Shown here in pieces: positions 41,352 to 49,670 of a DNA stretch of 64,000 nt (position 1 is its first letter; every line of letters begins with the position of its first letter). The notes under the pieces are model-generated. The model was not told the DNA's origin. It searched no databases and saw nothing but the letters and a program-made list of their open reading frames with translations. Origin of the DNA: an uncultured Clostridia bacterium (GTDB lineage Bacteria > Bacillota > Clostridia > Christensenellales > Borkfalkiaceae); the NCBI GenBank assembly GCA_947626575.1, contig CANQSR010000004.1, positions 40,021 to 104,020 on the forward strand, in the 5' to 3' direction. A program made the position numbers and the translations under genes.

Positions 41352-44009
41352 TTACTTGCGGGAGCTTACGGCGCGCCGGATGGCCTTTGCGATCTCCACG
41401 ATGACGAGCGGGCAGACGCTGAGCGCGGCGGCGATGAGATATTGCTCCCACGTCAAAAATTTCAGGCTGAAAAAACTTTGCAGGGGCGGGATGAAGAGAA
41501 TGCACGCCATGATGGCCGCAGACCCCGCCATCGCGAAGAACAGCACCTTGTTGTGGCCGTTCCCCTTCGCGAACGCCGATTCCACGTTGGAGCGTTGGTT
41601 GATGCAGTGGACCAGCTGGCTGCACGCGACGACGCCGAAGGACATCGTCATGGCGGCGACCTCATCGCCGTAGCCGCGCAGGCCGATGAAATAGGCCGCG
41701 AGCGAGAGCGCGGAGAGCATGGCGCCGTGCAAAACGACGCGCAACACCAGCCCGCGTTCGAACAGCGTTCCCGACTTCACGGGCGGATGGCGCATGATGT
41801 CCTTTGCGGCGGGATCGACCCCAAGCCCAAGCGCGGGCAAGGTATCCGTGACGAGATTGATGATGAGGATATGCACCGCAAGCAGGGGCGCGGGCTGTGC
41901 AAACAAATTCGCGATGAGGAGGATCAAAATCTCCGCGATGTTGCCCGCAAGAAGGAATTGGATGACCTTCTGGATGTTCGCATATACCCTTCTCCCCTCG
42001 CGCACGGCGCTCTCGATGGTCGTAAAGTTGTTGTCAAGGAGGATGATATCCGAGGCGTCTTTGGCGACGTCCGTCCCCGCGCCCATCGCAACGCCGATGT
42101 TTGCGGCTTTGAGGGCGGGGGAATCGTTGACGCCGTCCCCCGTCATCGCGGCGACTTCGCCCATGCGCTGTAACGACTTCACGATGCGCAGTTTATCCGA
42201 AGGCGAGACGCGGGCATAGACCGAGGTCGTGCCGACGACCTTATCGAGGTCGTCATCGGACATGGCGGCAAGCTCGGCGCCCGTCACCACGGTATCGCCT
42301 TCGCGGAAGATCTTCAAGGCCTTTGCGATGGCGACGGCCGTCGTCTTGTGGTCGCCCGTGATCATGACGACGCGGATACCCGCCGAATGGCAGGACTCCA
42401 CGGCGGCGATGACCTCTTTGCGGGGCGGGTCGATCATGCAGGTGAGACCCAAAAACGTGAGGCCCTCCTCCACGTCATCCCCCTCTTTGGGGAGATACTC
42501 TATGACGCGCGTCGCATAGCCGAGAACGCGCAACGCCTCCCCGGACATCTCTTCCGCAAGCGCAAGAACGCGCGCCTTCTCCTCTTTTGACATGGGGCGG
42601 ATATCGTACCCGTCATAGACGGTGTTGCAGTGCGGCAAAAGTTCGTCGATGGCGCCCTTGGTGTAGACATGGTATGCCCCTTTGCGGTCTACCACGACGG
42701 ACATGCGCTTTCTATCCGAATCGAACGGCTGCTCGAATACGCGCGGAAGTTCCTCTTTGAGAGCCGCCTGATCTACGCCGAATTCCTTCGCGAAGGCGAT
42801 GAGCGCGCCCTCGGTGGGATCGCCGAGGCAGCTTCCGTCCTCCGCGAGCGCGGCGTCGTTGCAGAGTGCGGCCGCATGCACGAGCGCCTCCCGTTCGGGC
42901 GTGAGTTCCAAGCCTTCGCGCATGGGGGCGACGGCATTTTGCGCAATCTCCGCCGCCGTCGCAAAGCGCGTCACGGTCATCCTGTTCAACGTGAGCGTCC
43001 CCGTTTTATCACAGCAGACCACGGTGGCGCTTCCCAGCGTCTCCACGGCGGGAAGGCTTCTTACGAGCGCCTGCTGTTTGGCCATGCGTTGCACGCCCAA
43101 GGCCATGACGATGGTCGCCGTTGCGGGCAGGCCTTCGGGGATGACGGAAATGGCGAGGGCGATCGCAGTGAGGAGCGGCTGGACCCAATTGTTCTGCACG
43201 CTCCAATCCTCAATGCGCAGATAGCTGATGGCGAGCATGACGAGGGCGATCGCGATCCCAACGACGGACAGCGTTTTTCCGACCCCGTTCAGCTTTTTCT
43301 TCATGGGCGTTTCGAGTTCGTCCGTCTCGTCGAGCATGCCGGCGATACTTCCCACTTCGGTGCGCATCCCCGTCTCCACGACCACGCCCGTCCCCGTACC
43401 CGTGATGCTCACGGAGGAAGAATAGCACATGTTCACGCGGTCGCCGAGGGGCGCATCGGGCGGAAGCACGGTGGGCGCATCCTTTTCGACGGGAAGGCTC
43501 TCGCCCGTGAGCGCGGATTCCTGTACGCTCAGGTTGGACTCCTCCAAGATCCTCAGGTCCGCGGGGATGACGCAACCGTCCGCGAGGATGACGACGTCGC
43601 CGGGGACGAGGTCGGCGGCGGGCAGGATATGCTCCTTGCCGTCGCGCAGTACCCGCGCCGTCGGCGCGCTGAGCGTGCTGAGAGAGGCGAGCGCATCGGC
43701 GGCCTTCTTTTCCTGCACGACGCCGATGACGGCGTTGATGACGACGATCGTGAAGATCACGACGGCCTCAGGCCAATCCTGAAAGATGAGCGAAACGACG
43801 GCCGCTATGAGAAGGATGATGACCATGACGTCCTTCACCTGCTCCCAGATCATGCGCAGAAGCGATTTCTTCTTGCGCTCTTTGAGGACGTTTCTCCCGT
43901 ACGTCTCCCTTCTCTTTTCCGCCTCTTCGAAGGTAAGCCCCTGTGCGCTCGTTCCGAGCGCGTCCAAGGCCTCTTCGGCGGACATCGCATGCCAATTTTT
44001 CTTTTCCAT
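41352..44009 (-). CDS. Cation-transporting P-type ATPase, P2 (Ca2+-ATPase) type
   Basis: 885 aa. N-terminal cation-ATPase motif (HAMSAEEALDALGTSAQGLTFEEAEKR), TGES loop (SALTGESLPVEK), IPEGLPATATIVMALGVQRM in M4, VVCCDKTGTLTLNRM phosphorylation site, MITGDHKTTAVAIA, TGDGVNDSPALKAANIGVAMG, and a cation-binding M6 region (ILIINLVTDTLPALGLGVDP). The PEGL and the NLxTDxLP motifs fit Ca2+ transport rather than Na/K or Mg. GGAG precedes the ATG. Stand-alone unit with a TATAAT at about 44039-44044 on the minus strand. Confidence 0.9.
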   Translation of the reverse strand: MEKKNWHAMSAEEALDALGTSAQGLTFEEAEKRRETYGRNVLKERKKKSLLRMIWEQVKDVMVIILLIAAVVSLIFQDWPEAVVIFTIVVINAVIGVVQEKKAADALASLSTLSAPTARVLRDGKEHILPAADLVPGDVVILADGCVIPADLRILEESNLSVQESALTGESLPVEKDAPTVLPPDAPLGDRVNMCYSSSVSITGTGTGVVVETGMRTEVGSIAGMLDETDELETPMKKKLNGVGKTLSVVGIAIALVMLAISYLRIEDWSVQNNWVQPLLTAIALAISVIPEGLPATATIVMALGVQRMAKQQALVRSLPAVETLGSATVVCCDKTGTLTLNRMTVTRFATAAEIAQNAVAPMREGLELTPEREALVHAAALCNDAALAEDGSCLGDPTEGALIAFAKEFGVDQAALKEELPRVFEQPFDSDRKRMSVVVDRKGAYHVYTKGAIDELLPHCNTVYDGYDIRPMSKEEKARVLALAEEMSGEALRVLGYATRVIEYLPKEGDDVEEGLTFLGLTCMIDPPRKEVIAAVESCHSAGIRVVMITGDHKTTAVAIAKALKIFREGDTVVTGAELAAMSDDDLDKVVGTTSVYARVSPSDKLRIVKSLQRMGEVAAMTGDGVNDSPALKAANIGVAMGAGTDVAKDASDIILLDNNFTTIESAVREGRRVYANIQKVIQFLLAGNIAEILILLIANLFAQPAPLLAVHILIINLVTDTLPALGLGVDPAAKDIMRHPPVKSGTLFERGLVLRVVLHGAMLSALSLAAYFIGLRGYGDEVAAMTMSFGVVACSQLVHCINQRSNVESAFAKGNGHNKVLFFAMAGSAAIMACILFIPPLQSFFSLKFLTWEQYLIAAALSVCPLVIVEIAKAIRRAVSSRK

Positions 44010-44193
44010 ATTTTACTCCGAAAATACAGTCTTGTATCTATTATAACACTTCCGCGGCAAGAAGAAAACCTCGGAGGGGAAAATTTCCCCGCACGGAGCA
44101 AATTTCCCCGCGCCTTGGCGCGAATTTTGTGAAAATTCCTTTCATAAGAGGAAAATCCCCCTGTAATTTCTTAAAATTTTTGTCAAAAGGGGC

Positions 44194-44222
44194 TTGTTTT
44201 TTTGCTTGCGTTCTGCTATAAT
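44194..44222 (+). promoter_or_regulatory. Promoter of the antiporter-MgtC operon
   Basis: TTGTTT (44194-44199), 17-bp spacer, extended -10 TGCTATAAT (hexamer 44217-44222). Expected start near 44229. The rest of the 344-bp gap (44010-44193) holds only the divergent ATPase promoter and AT-rich repeats of GGAAAATTTCCCC type. Confidence 0.65.
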
Positions 44223-44228
44223 ACATTC

Positions 44229-44353
44229 ACCGAAATCGGGGAGGGGGTAATGTTACCCCCTATTGCATTCTGTAAGGGGAAACGGGTTTTCTCCCGGCGG
44301 GGGCCTTCTCCCCCAAGGAAAACCGTTCCGCTTCCGGATCGCGGGAAATCGAA
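44229..44353 (+). promoter_or_regulatory. Structured 125-nt leader before the antiporter gene
   Basis: Three clear hairpins: GGGGGTAA-TG-TTACCCCC (44243-44260); an outer stem ACGGGTTTTC with GGAAAACCGT enclosing GGGGG-CCTTCT-CCCCC (about 44284-44334); and a short 3' element around CGCGGGAAATCG. No ribosome binding site stands out before the ATG at 44354. It could be a cation-sensing RNA or a protein-bound leader; I do not recognise a known class. Confidence 0.5.
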
Positions 44354-45841
44354 ATGCTGGATAAATTTTACGAACAACTTGCGGCGGTGTCGCCCGTACC
44401 CGTCGTCATCATATGCGTCGCGATCATGCTGCTCGCGGGCTTTTTGGGGACGCGCATCACCAAGCTCCTCAAACTCCCCAACGTGACGGCCTATATCCTC
44501 GTCGGCATTTTGCTCGGTCCCTATTGCCTCGACCTCGTCCCCTCCTATGTCTCCGAGGGCATGGACTTCATCTCGGACATCGCGCTCGCCTTCATCGCGT
44601 TCAGCGTGGGCGAATATTTCCGCTTCTCCACATTGAAAAAGAACGGCGGAAAGGTAGTAGTCATCACCCTCTTCGAGGCGCTCGTCGCCTCCGTACTCGT
44701 CTTTATCCTGACCTTCTTCATCCTGCGCCTCGGCCTCGCGTTCTCCATCATCCTCGCCGCCCTCGCCTCCGCGACGGCGCCCGCCTCCACCATGATGACC
44801 ATCCGCCAGACAAAGGCGCACGGCGATTTCGTCGATACGCTCTTCTCCGTCGTCGCCCTCGACGACGTCGTGAGCCTCATGGCGTACAGCGTCGCCGTCT
44901 CCGTTGCGCTCGCAACGCTCGGAAGCGGGTTCTCCGCCGCCGATGTGCTGATCCCCATCGGGTGGAACGTCATGATGATCGCCATCGGGATCGTCTTCGG
45001 CCTGCTTCTCAAATTCCTCATGGCCAAACGCTCCACCGATAACCGCCTCATCGTCTCCATCGCGCTGCTGTTCGCCATCTGCGGCGTCGGCGCGGCGGTG
45101 GACGTCTCCCCCCTTCTTGGGTGCATGGCGATGGGAACGGTCTACATCAACATTTCGGGCGACGATAAGCTCTTCAAACAGCTCAATTACTTCTCCCCGC
45201 CCATTCTCTTGCTCTTCTTCGTCAAGTCGGGCATCGGATTCCGCCTCGATTCCTTGGTAAGCACGGAAAACGTGGCGGCGGGCGTGCCGCTCATCGTCGT
45301 CGGCATCCTGTATTTCGTCGTCCGCCTCGCGGGCAAATACGTGGGCGCATTCGCAGGATGCGCCATCGTGAAGAAGGAGAAAAAGGTCCGCAACTATCTC
45401 GGCATGGCGCTTGCCCCGCAGGCGGGAGTGGCGATCGGCCTTGCCGCCCTCGGCGCACGGGTGCTGGAAGGAAGCCCCATCCCCGCCGTAAGTTCCATGG
45501 GGCCCGTTTTGGAGACCGTCGTCCTCTCTTCGAGCATTCTCTATGAACTCATCGGCCCCGCGCTCGCGAAGCTCTCGCTGTACCTCTCAGGCTCGTACGG
45601 AAAGGCCGCGGAGACATTAGACGAGGCACCCATGCCCGCGGCGAACCCCGCACGCGAGGAGGAAGTCGCCTCCTTAAAAGAACAGCTGTGCGCTATCCAA
45701 AAGCAACTCTCGGTAAAGGAATATGCCCGCTCGCCGGAGGAGGAAGCCTTTTTGGAGGCCACGGATCCCTCCGAAGAGGAAGGCGGGGAGACCTCGGCCG
45801 GCGCAGAATATAACCGAAGAAAATTTATCAACAAGAGGTAA
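44354..45841 (+). CDS. CPA2-type cation:proton antiporter
   Basis: 495 aa. Twelve or so membrane helices of the Na_H_exchanger fold: GTRITKLLKLPNVTAYILVGILLGP, DIALAFIAFSVGEYF, ATAPASTMMTIRQ, SVVALDDVVSL with adjacent Asp residues (equivalent to the transport DD/ND pair), and AGKYVGAFAGCAIVKKEKKVRNYLGMALAPQAGVAIGLA. A hydrophilic coiled-coil-like C-terminus (about 430-495) is extra. Likely exchanges Na+ or K+ for H+. The next gene begins 5 bp after its stop. Confidence 0.88.
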   Translation: MLDKFYEQLAAVSPVPVVIICVAIMLLAGFLGTRITKLLKLPNVTAYILVGILLGPYCLDLVPSYVSEGMDFISDIALAFIAFSVGEYFRFSTLKKNGGKVVVITLFEALVASVLVFILTFFILRLGLAFSIILAALASATAPASTMMTIRQTKAHGDFVDTLFSVVALDDVVSLMAYSVAVSVALATLGSGFSAADVLIPIGWNVMMIAIGIVFGLLLKFLMAKRSTDNRLIVSIALLFAICGVGAAVDVSPLLGCMAMGTVYINISGDDKLFKQLNYFSPPILLLFFVKSGIGFRLDSLVSTENVAAGVPLIVVGILYFVVRLAGKYVGAFAGCAIVKKEKKVRNYLGMALAPQAGVAIGLAALGARVLEGSPIPAVSSMGPVLETVVLSSSILYELIGPALAKLSLYLSGSYGKAAETLDEAPMPAANPAREEEVASLKEQLCAIQKQLSVKEYARSPEEEAFLEATDPSEEEGGETSAGAEYNRRKFINKR

Positions 45842-45846
45842 ACTCC

Positions 45847-46563
45847 ATGCCCACAGATCTCATTGCAAATGCGCTCGGAAGCTGGTCCTCCGAGGTCAAT
45901 ATCGCCTCCACCGCCCTCAAAACGGCGCTCATCGTCGTCATGGCCGTCGTACTCGGCTGCGAACGCTCGCGGAACCGCCACGCCGCGGGCCTGCGTACCC
46001 TCATCGTACTCTCCATCGGCTCCATGTTCGCAGGCATCGGCGATATCTACTTCATCACCGTACTCAACGTCGGCTTCCCCATCCTTTCCGCCGCGGTCAT
46101 CATCGGCATCTCCATCATCACGGCCAACACCATCATCTTCTCCTCCAAAAACCAGATCATGGGGCTGACGACTTCGGTCGGCGGGTGGACGATGTCCATC
46201 ATTTCCGCCATTCTCGGTTTCGGACTCTATACGGCGGCCCTTATCGGCTTTGCCGCGCTCATGGTGGGTCTCCTCGCCTTCTCCAAGATGGAGACGTATA
46301 TCAAAAACAAGTCGAACCACTTTGAAGTCCACCTCGAACTCAATTCAAGGAGCGGCTTACAGGACTTCATCGCGACGGCGCGGGAGTTCGGGCTGAAAAT
46401 CGATAATCTCGAAATCAACCCCGCCTATGCCAACTCCGGCCTCAGCGTCTACACGGTGAAATTCACCGTGACGGGCAAAAATCTCCGCAAGAAGAGCCAC
46501 AGCGATATCATCGAAGCGCTCTCTGTTTTGGACTGCGTCTACCACATCGAGAAGTTGGGCTGA
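45847..46563 (+). CDS. MgtC/SapB-family membrane protein with ACT-like C-terminus
   Basis: 238 aa. Four membrane helices with the family motif VVLGCERSRNRHAAGLRTLIVLSIGSMFA and ISIITANTIIFSSKNQIMGLTTSVGGW, then a soluble ACT-like domain (about 155-238). In other bacteria MgtC proteins control ATP synthase, phosphate or Mg2+ homeostasis. Position directly behind a cation antiporter points to ion stress. Confidence 0.85.
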   Translation: MPTDLIANALGSWSSEVNIASTALKTALIVVMAVVLGCERSRNRHAAGLRTLIVLSIGSMFAGIGDIYFITVLNVGFPILSAAVIIGISIITANTIIFSSKNQIMGLTTSVGGWTMSIISAILGFGLYTAALIGFAALMVGLLAFSKMETYIKNKSNHFEVHLELNSRSGLQDFIATAREFGLKIDNLEINPAYANSGLSVYTVKFTVTGKNLRKKSHSDIIEALSVLDCVYHIEKLG

Positions 46564-46632
46564 CGCTACGCCGCTTGGGCGGATGCTTGGACTTTTGCGC
46601 ACCTGTCCCCCGAAAATTGCATCTGATAACCG

Positions 46633-46661
46633 AAAACGTCCGCAAAAAGCGGACGTTTTCA
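46633..46661. terminator. Bidirectional terminator
   Basis: GAAAACGTCCGC, AAAAA loop, GCGGACGTTTTC; T residues on both exits serve the MgtC-like gene and the converging ABC operon. Confidence 0.75.
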
Positions 46662-46676
46662 TGTTTTATTTATATT

Positions 46677-47345
46677 CTATTCCCCCATCAGGGAGCGGAC
46701 CAAAAGCCGCTCGGCGGGGTGATCGGCAAAGAAATCGCGCGGGGGATCCCCTCCGAGGGCGTGGTCTGCGGCGATCTTACCCTGCCGCAGGACGACGGCG
46801 CGGTGCGCAAGAAGCACGGCTTCGCGCACGTCGTGGGTGACGAATACCACGGTATCCCCCCGCTCCCGCCACAGCGATGCGACGAGGCCGATGAGCGTTC
46901 TTTTGAGCGATAGGTCGAGCGAAGAGAACGGCTCGTCCATGAGGAGCATGCCGTGCGGATAGAGGAAGGCGCGGGCGATGGCGACGCGGCGGCGTTCTCC
47001 GCCCGAAAGCGCGCCCGGACGGCGTTTTCGCATCCCGCCAAGCCCCACTTTTTCCAGCATGGGACCTATCTCTTTCCACTGCGCTTTGGGAAGAACGAGA
47101 CGCAGGTTTTTTTCCACCGTGAGATTGGGGAGGAGCTTATCGTCCTGAAAGAGATAGGAGACGGGCGGGAAGCCCTCTTTGACCCCTTCAAAGGGTACCA
47201 TGTCTGCGATCACGTTCAAGAGCGTCGTCTTTCCCGCGCCGCTCTCGCCGAGGATCGCCGTGATCTTTCCCTCCTCAGGTTCGAGGCAGATCCCGTCGAG
47301 CGCGAGTTTTTCGCCATAGCGTTTGGTGACGTTGACGAGCTTCAT
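46677..47345 (-). CDS. ABC transporter ATPase (NitT/TauT/SsuB class)
   Basis: 222 aa from the ATG at 47345, which overlaps the permease stop (ATGA). Walker A GESGAGKTTLLN, Q-loop YLFQDDKLLPNL, signature LSGGERRRVAIARAFL, Walker B MLLMDEPFSSLD, H-loop FVTHD. It energises the importer encoded with the permease and lipoprotein upstream. The sub-class imports nitrate, sulfonates, thiamine precursors or other small organics. Confidence 0.92.
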   Translation of the reverse strand: MKLVNVTKRYGEKLALDGICLEPEEGKITAILGESGAGKTTLLNVIADMVPFEGVKEGFPPVSYLFQDDKLLPNLTVEKNLRLVLPKAQWKEIGPMLEKVGLGGMRKRRPGALSGGERRRVAIARAFLYPHGMLLMDEPFSSLDLSLKRTLIGLVASLWRERGDTVVFVTHDVREAVLLAHRAVVLRQGKIAADHALGGDPPRDFFADHPAERLLVRSLMGE

Positions 47346-48097
47346 TTTCTCCACCTCACTGCCGCCTTATAGAGGAGAAGGCAGGCGCCTTCGAGCAAAA
47401 ATCCGACGAGAACGGTCACGAGCGTGAGCGCCATGAGGCGCGGCATCTGCACGAACATCTTGGCCTCCTGCATCATGCCGCCGAGGCTTCGGAAAGTGTT
47501 CGCAAGTACTTCGCCGGATACGATGATTTTCAGCCCCATCGAGAATACCGAACCTGCTTGTCCGAGGACGGGCGGCGCGGCGAGCGGGAGATACATCCTG
47601 AACGCGCGTTTGCACGCGGGGATGCGGTAGGCGCGCGCGAGGACGCCGTATTCCGCCTTGACTTCGTCGAGGGCGGCGAGCGTGGAAGCATAGACCGCGG
47701 GCATCAGAACGAGCAGGGCGACGATGACGGGCGCGACGCGCGGCGTCGTCCAAAGCAGCAGCATCAGAATGATCGCCATCGTGGGGACGGTCCTGAGTAC
47801 CGAGACGACGGGAGAGAGAAACGAGCGCACCCATGTTTGAAGTCCCGCCGCGAGGGCGAGCAAAACGCCGAGGACGAAGGCCACCAGAAACGCAAGCGCG
47901 GTGCGCAGAAGCGTACCCGCAAACGCCGTCCAAAATTCGCTCTCGGCGAGCAATTTCCCCATCTCGGCGCACGTCTCGCCGAACGTGGGCAGAACATAGT
48001 CGTTGCGCACGATGAGGCAGGCGACGGTCCATACCAAGAGCATGGCGAGGACCGCCGCCGCGGAAAGTGCAAAGTTTTTGAGAACGGCGCGCTTCAT
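47342..48097 (-). CDS. ABC transporter permease (NitT/TauT/SsuC class)
   Basis: 251 aa with six membrane helices and the EAA loop region (ALDEVKAEYGVLARAYRIPACKRAFRMYLPLAAPPVL). The sequence between helices (SVLRTVPTMAIILMLLLW) is of the BPD_transp_1 class. It starts 3 bp after the binding-protein gene stop, using GAGGG in that gene as ribosome binding site. Confidence 0.9.
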   Translation of the reverse strand: MKRAVLKNFALSAAAVLAMLLVWTVACLIVRNDYVLPTFGETCAEMGKLLAESEFWTAFAGTLLRTALAFLVAFVLGVLLALAAGLQTWVRSFLSPVVSVLRTVPTMAIILMLLLWTTPRVAPVIVALLVLMPAVYASTLAALDEVKAEYGVLARAYRIPACKRAFRMYLPLAAPPVLGQAGSVFSMGLKIIVSGEVLANTFRSLGGMMQEAKMFVQMPRLMALTLVTVLVGFLLEGACLLLYKAAVRWRK

Positions 48098-48100
48098 CCC

Positions 48101-49174
48101 TCAAAGAAAGAATGCGTCCGCGGGCATCGTTGCGGAGGAGTCGTCGATGGCGATGAGCTTTTCGAGGAAGGCAAGGACGGCCGCTTTGCAGTCCTTTGCG
48201 GGGGTATAGCGCACCGAGCAGCGCGCCACCACGTCCTTGGTGAGGTTGGCGGCGGTGAAGGAAGGCGTAAGGCCATCCGTGCGCTTGGCATCGAGCAATT
48301 CGATGAGCTTAGCGGGTTCGGCGTATTTGAGATAAGCCTCGCTCGCTTCCAGCCTCGTCGTAACTTCCTCCACCGCATCCGCATACTGCGCGGCGACGGT
48401 ACTTTTTACGGCCAGCACGGCCTGCGGGTAGCCGCCCTCGCCATAGAGCGATTGCAGGTCCCCCACCATCTTGAAGGGCTTTGCCGTCGAAGCCGTCCCC
48501 GCGATCTTGGCGCTTGCGGCGGGTTCGGGGACGAGGTAGTAATCACAGCCCGCGGCGGGCGTGACGTCGGTCGGTTTGAAGGCGACGAGGTTGACCTTTG
48601 CGGGGTCGGCCGCGGCCTGCGCGCTTTCGAGTACGCCGAAGGGAATTTTGTAGTCATTGAGGGTGGCGCGGAGCGTGAGGCCGGGGACGTTGGGAAGCTG
48701 GACGACGCCCACCTTCTTGCCGACGAGGGACGAAAGATTGTCCTTGGTGAGTTCGGCGGCGCCCTCCGCCGCGATGAAGTAGAGGTTGCCGTTGGTGACG
48801 GTCCCCGCCATCTTATAGACCTCCCCCGTGCCGAGTTTGAGGGAGGCCGCGTTGAGGGGCAGGATGCAGAGATCCGCCTTGGGCGCCTCGCCCGTCACGA
48901 ACCCGACGATGGTCTCGGCGTCGACGACGTGGATATCATAGGTGAAGGCGTGCGTGGGCTGCGGGTCGGCCGAAAGCGCGGAGGCCGTTCCCGCGTCGAT
49001 GAGGTTTGCAAGGGCGAGCGCGGGGGCGCCGTCGGGCGCATAGACGCTCAGCGTGACGGCTTCGGGCTGCGGGCCATCCGGCTTCGGGTCGGCGGGCCCG
49101 AAGGTGCAGGCGCCGAAGGAAAGTGCGGCAAAAAGGCAGGCCGCGGCAGTGAAAACGGCAAACAATTTTTTCAT
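48101..49174 (-). CDS. ABC transporter substrate-binding lipoprotein
   Basis: 357 aa from the ATG at 49174 (AAGGAG before it). Lipoprotein signal MKKLFAVFTAAACLFAALSFGACTF. Periplasmic-binding fold of the NMT1/SsuA type: VTLSVYAPDGAPALALANLIDAG, DLCILPLNAASLKLG, GVVQLPNVPGLTLRATLNDY. These fit small aromatic or sulfonated ligands, but the exact one cannot be told. Gene order is binding protein, permease, ATPase. It lies 75 bp behind the TM1266-family gene. Confidence 0.87.
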   Translation of the reverse strand: MKKLFAVFTAAACLFAALSFGACTFGPADPKPDGPQPEAVTLSVYAPDGAPALALANLIDAGTASALSADPQPTHAFTYDIHVVDAETIVGFVTGEAPKADLCILPLNAASLKLGTGEVYKMAGTVTNGNLYFIAAEGAAELTKDNLSSLVGKKVGVVQLPNVPGLTLRATLNDYKIPFGVLESAQAAADPAKVNLVAFKPTDVTPAAGCDYYLVPEPAASAKIAGTASTAKPFKMVGDLQSLYGEGGYPQAVLAVKSTVAAQYADAVEEVTTRLEASEAYLKYAEPAKLIELLDAKRTDGLTPSFTAANLTKDVVARCSVRYTPAKDCKAAVLAFLEKLIAIDDSSATMPADAFFL

Positions 49175-49249
49175 ATTTGAACTCCTTAAAAAAGTTTTTT
49201 CACGCGTATTACCCACGGACATGGTATGCCCGTTTTTCTTCCGTAAGGC

Positions 49250-49513
49250 TCATACCTTGCCGAACAACGACTTTGCGGAGACGCCCGCAAGATTGCCGAG
49301 TTTGCCCGTCAGGGCGTTGACGACGGCAGGCGGCGCATCGAGGACGACGGCCATCACCGAGACGTGCTTTTCATGATAAGGAATGCCCATTCTGCCCACG
49401 ATGTATTCGCCGTATTCCGAAAGATAGGCGTTGACGCGGGGCGCGGCGGTGCGGTCCTCCACGATGACGGAGAGAACGCAGATGCGCTTGGTTTCCGCTG
49501 CGGTATTTTCCAT
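49250..49513 (-). CDS. TM1266-family iron-only hydrogenase system putative regulator
   Basis: 87 aa from the ATG at 49513. An ACT-like fold with the family signature: RICVLSVIVEDRTAAPRVNAYLSEYGEYIVGRMGIPYHEKHVSVMAVVLDAPPAVVNALTGKLGNLAGVSAKSLF. The family is found beside [FeFe] hydrogenase genes and is thought to sense a small ligand. Here it heads an ABC importer operon 33 kb from hydCBA. Its SD (49521-49527) is the 3' arm of a hairpin, and a run of seven T residues separates it from the ATG. Confidence 0.88.
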   Translation of the reverse strand: MENTAAETKRICVLSVIVEDRTAAPRVNAYLSEYGEYIVGRMGIPYHEKHVSVMAVVLDAPPAVVNALTGKLGNLAGVSAKSLFGKV

Positions 49514-49620
49514 AAAAAAACTCCTTTCACCCAAAGGGCAAAAGGAGAACGCGCGGAAAACTCCGCGGAAATATCTTCGTTTCGCCCTTTGCGGTCAGAC
49601 GTCTCTTCCCGTTCAGGTGC
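49514..49620 (-). ncRNA. Riboswitch-like 5' leader of the TM1266-ABC operon
   Basis: About 107 nt from the expected start (49618-49620) to the ATG. Fold A: CACC (49616-49619) pairs with GGGUG (49528-49532), and AAAGGGC (49584-49590) pairs with GCCCUUU (49533-49539), enclosing a CGCGGA-GUUU-UCCGCG hairpin (49552-49567). Fold B: CUCCUUU (49541-49547) pairs with the SD AAAGGAG (49521-49527), extended by GCCC/GGGU, and is followed by seven U. Fold B would both terminate transcription and hide the SD; it competes with fold A. I do not recognise a known riboswitch class. Confidence 0.65.
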
Positions 49621-49624
49621 TTTG

Positions 49625-49653
49625 ATTATAGCATAGTCCGTTTACTTTTGCAA
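49625..49653 (-). promoter_or_regulatory. Promoter of the TM1266-ABC operon
   Basis: On the minus strand TTGCAA (49648-49653), 17-bp spacer, extended -10 TGCTATAAT (hexamer 49625-49630). The transcript should begin at 49618-49620, at the foot of the first stem of the leader. Confidence 0.75.
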
Positions 49654-49670
49654 GCGTTTGCCGTAAAAAT

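Noticed and set aside
44229..44353. M-box Mg2+ or ydaO c-di-AMP riboswitch before the antiporter
   Set aside because: Conserved core sequences of both classes could not be found in the leader.
49514..49620. TPP or c-di-GMP-I riboswitch for the TM1266-ABC leader
   Set aside because: The CTGAGA and GGGGTGC signatures of TPP and the paired tetraloop/receptor signature of c-di-GMP-I are absent; only a weak CGCAAAG similarity exists.
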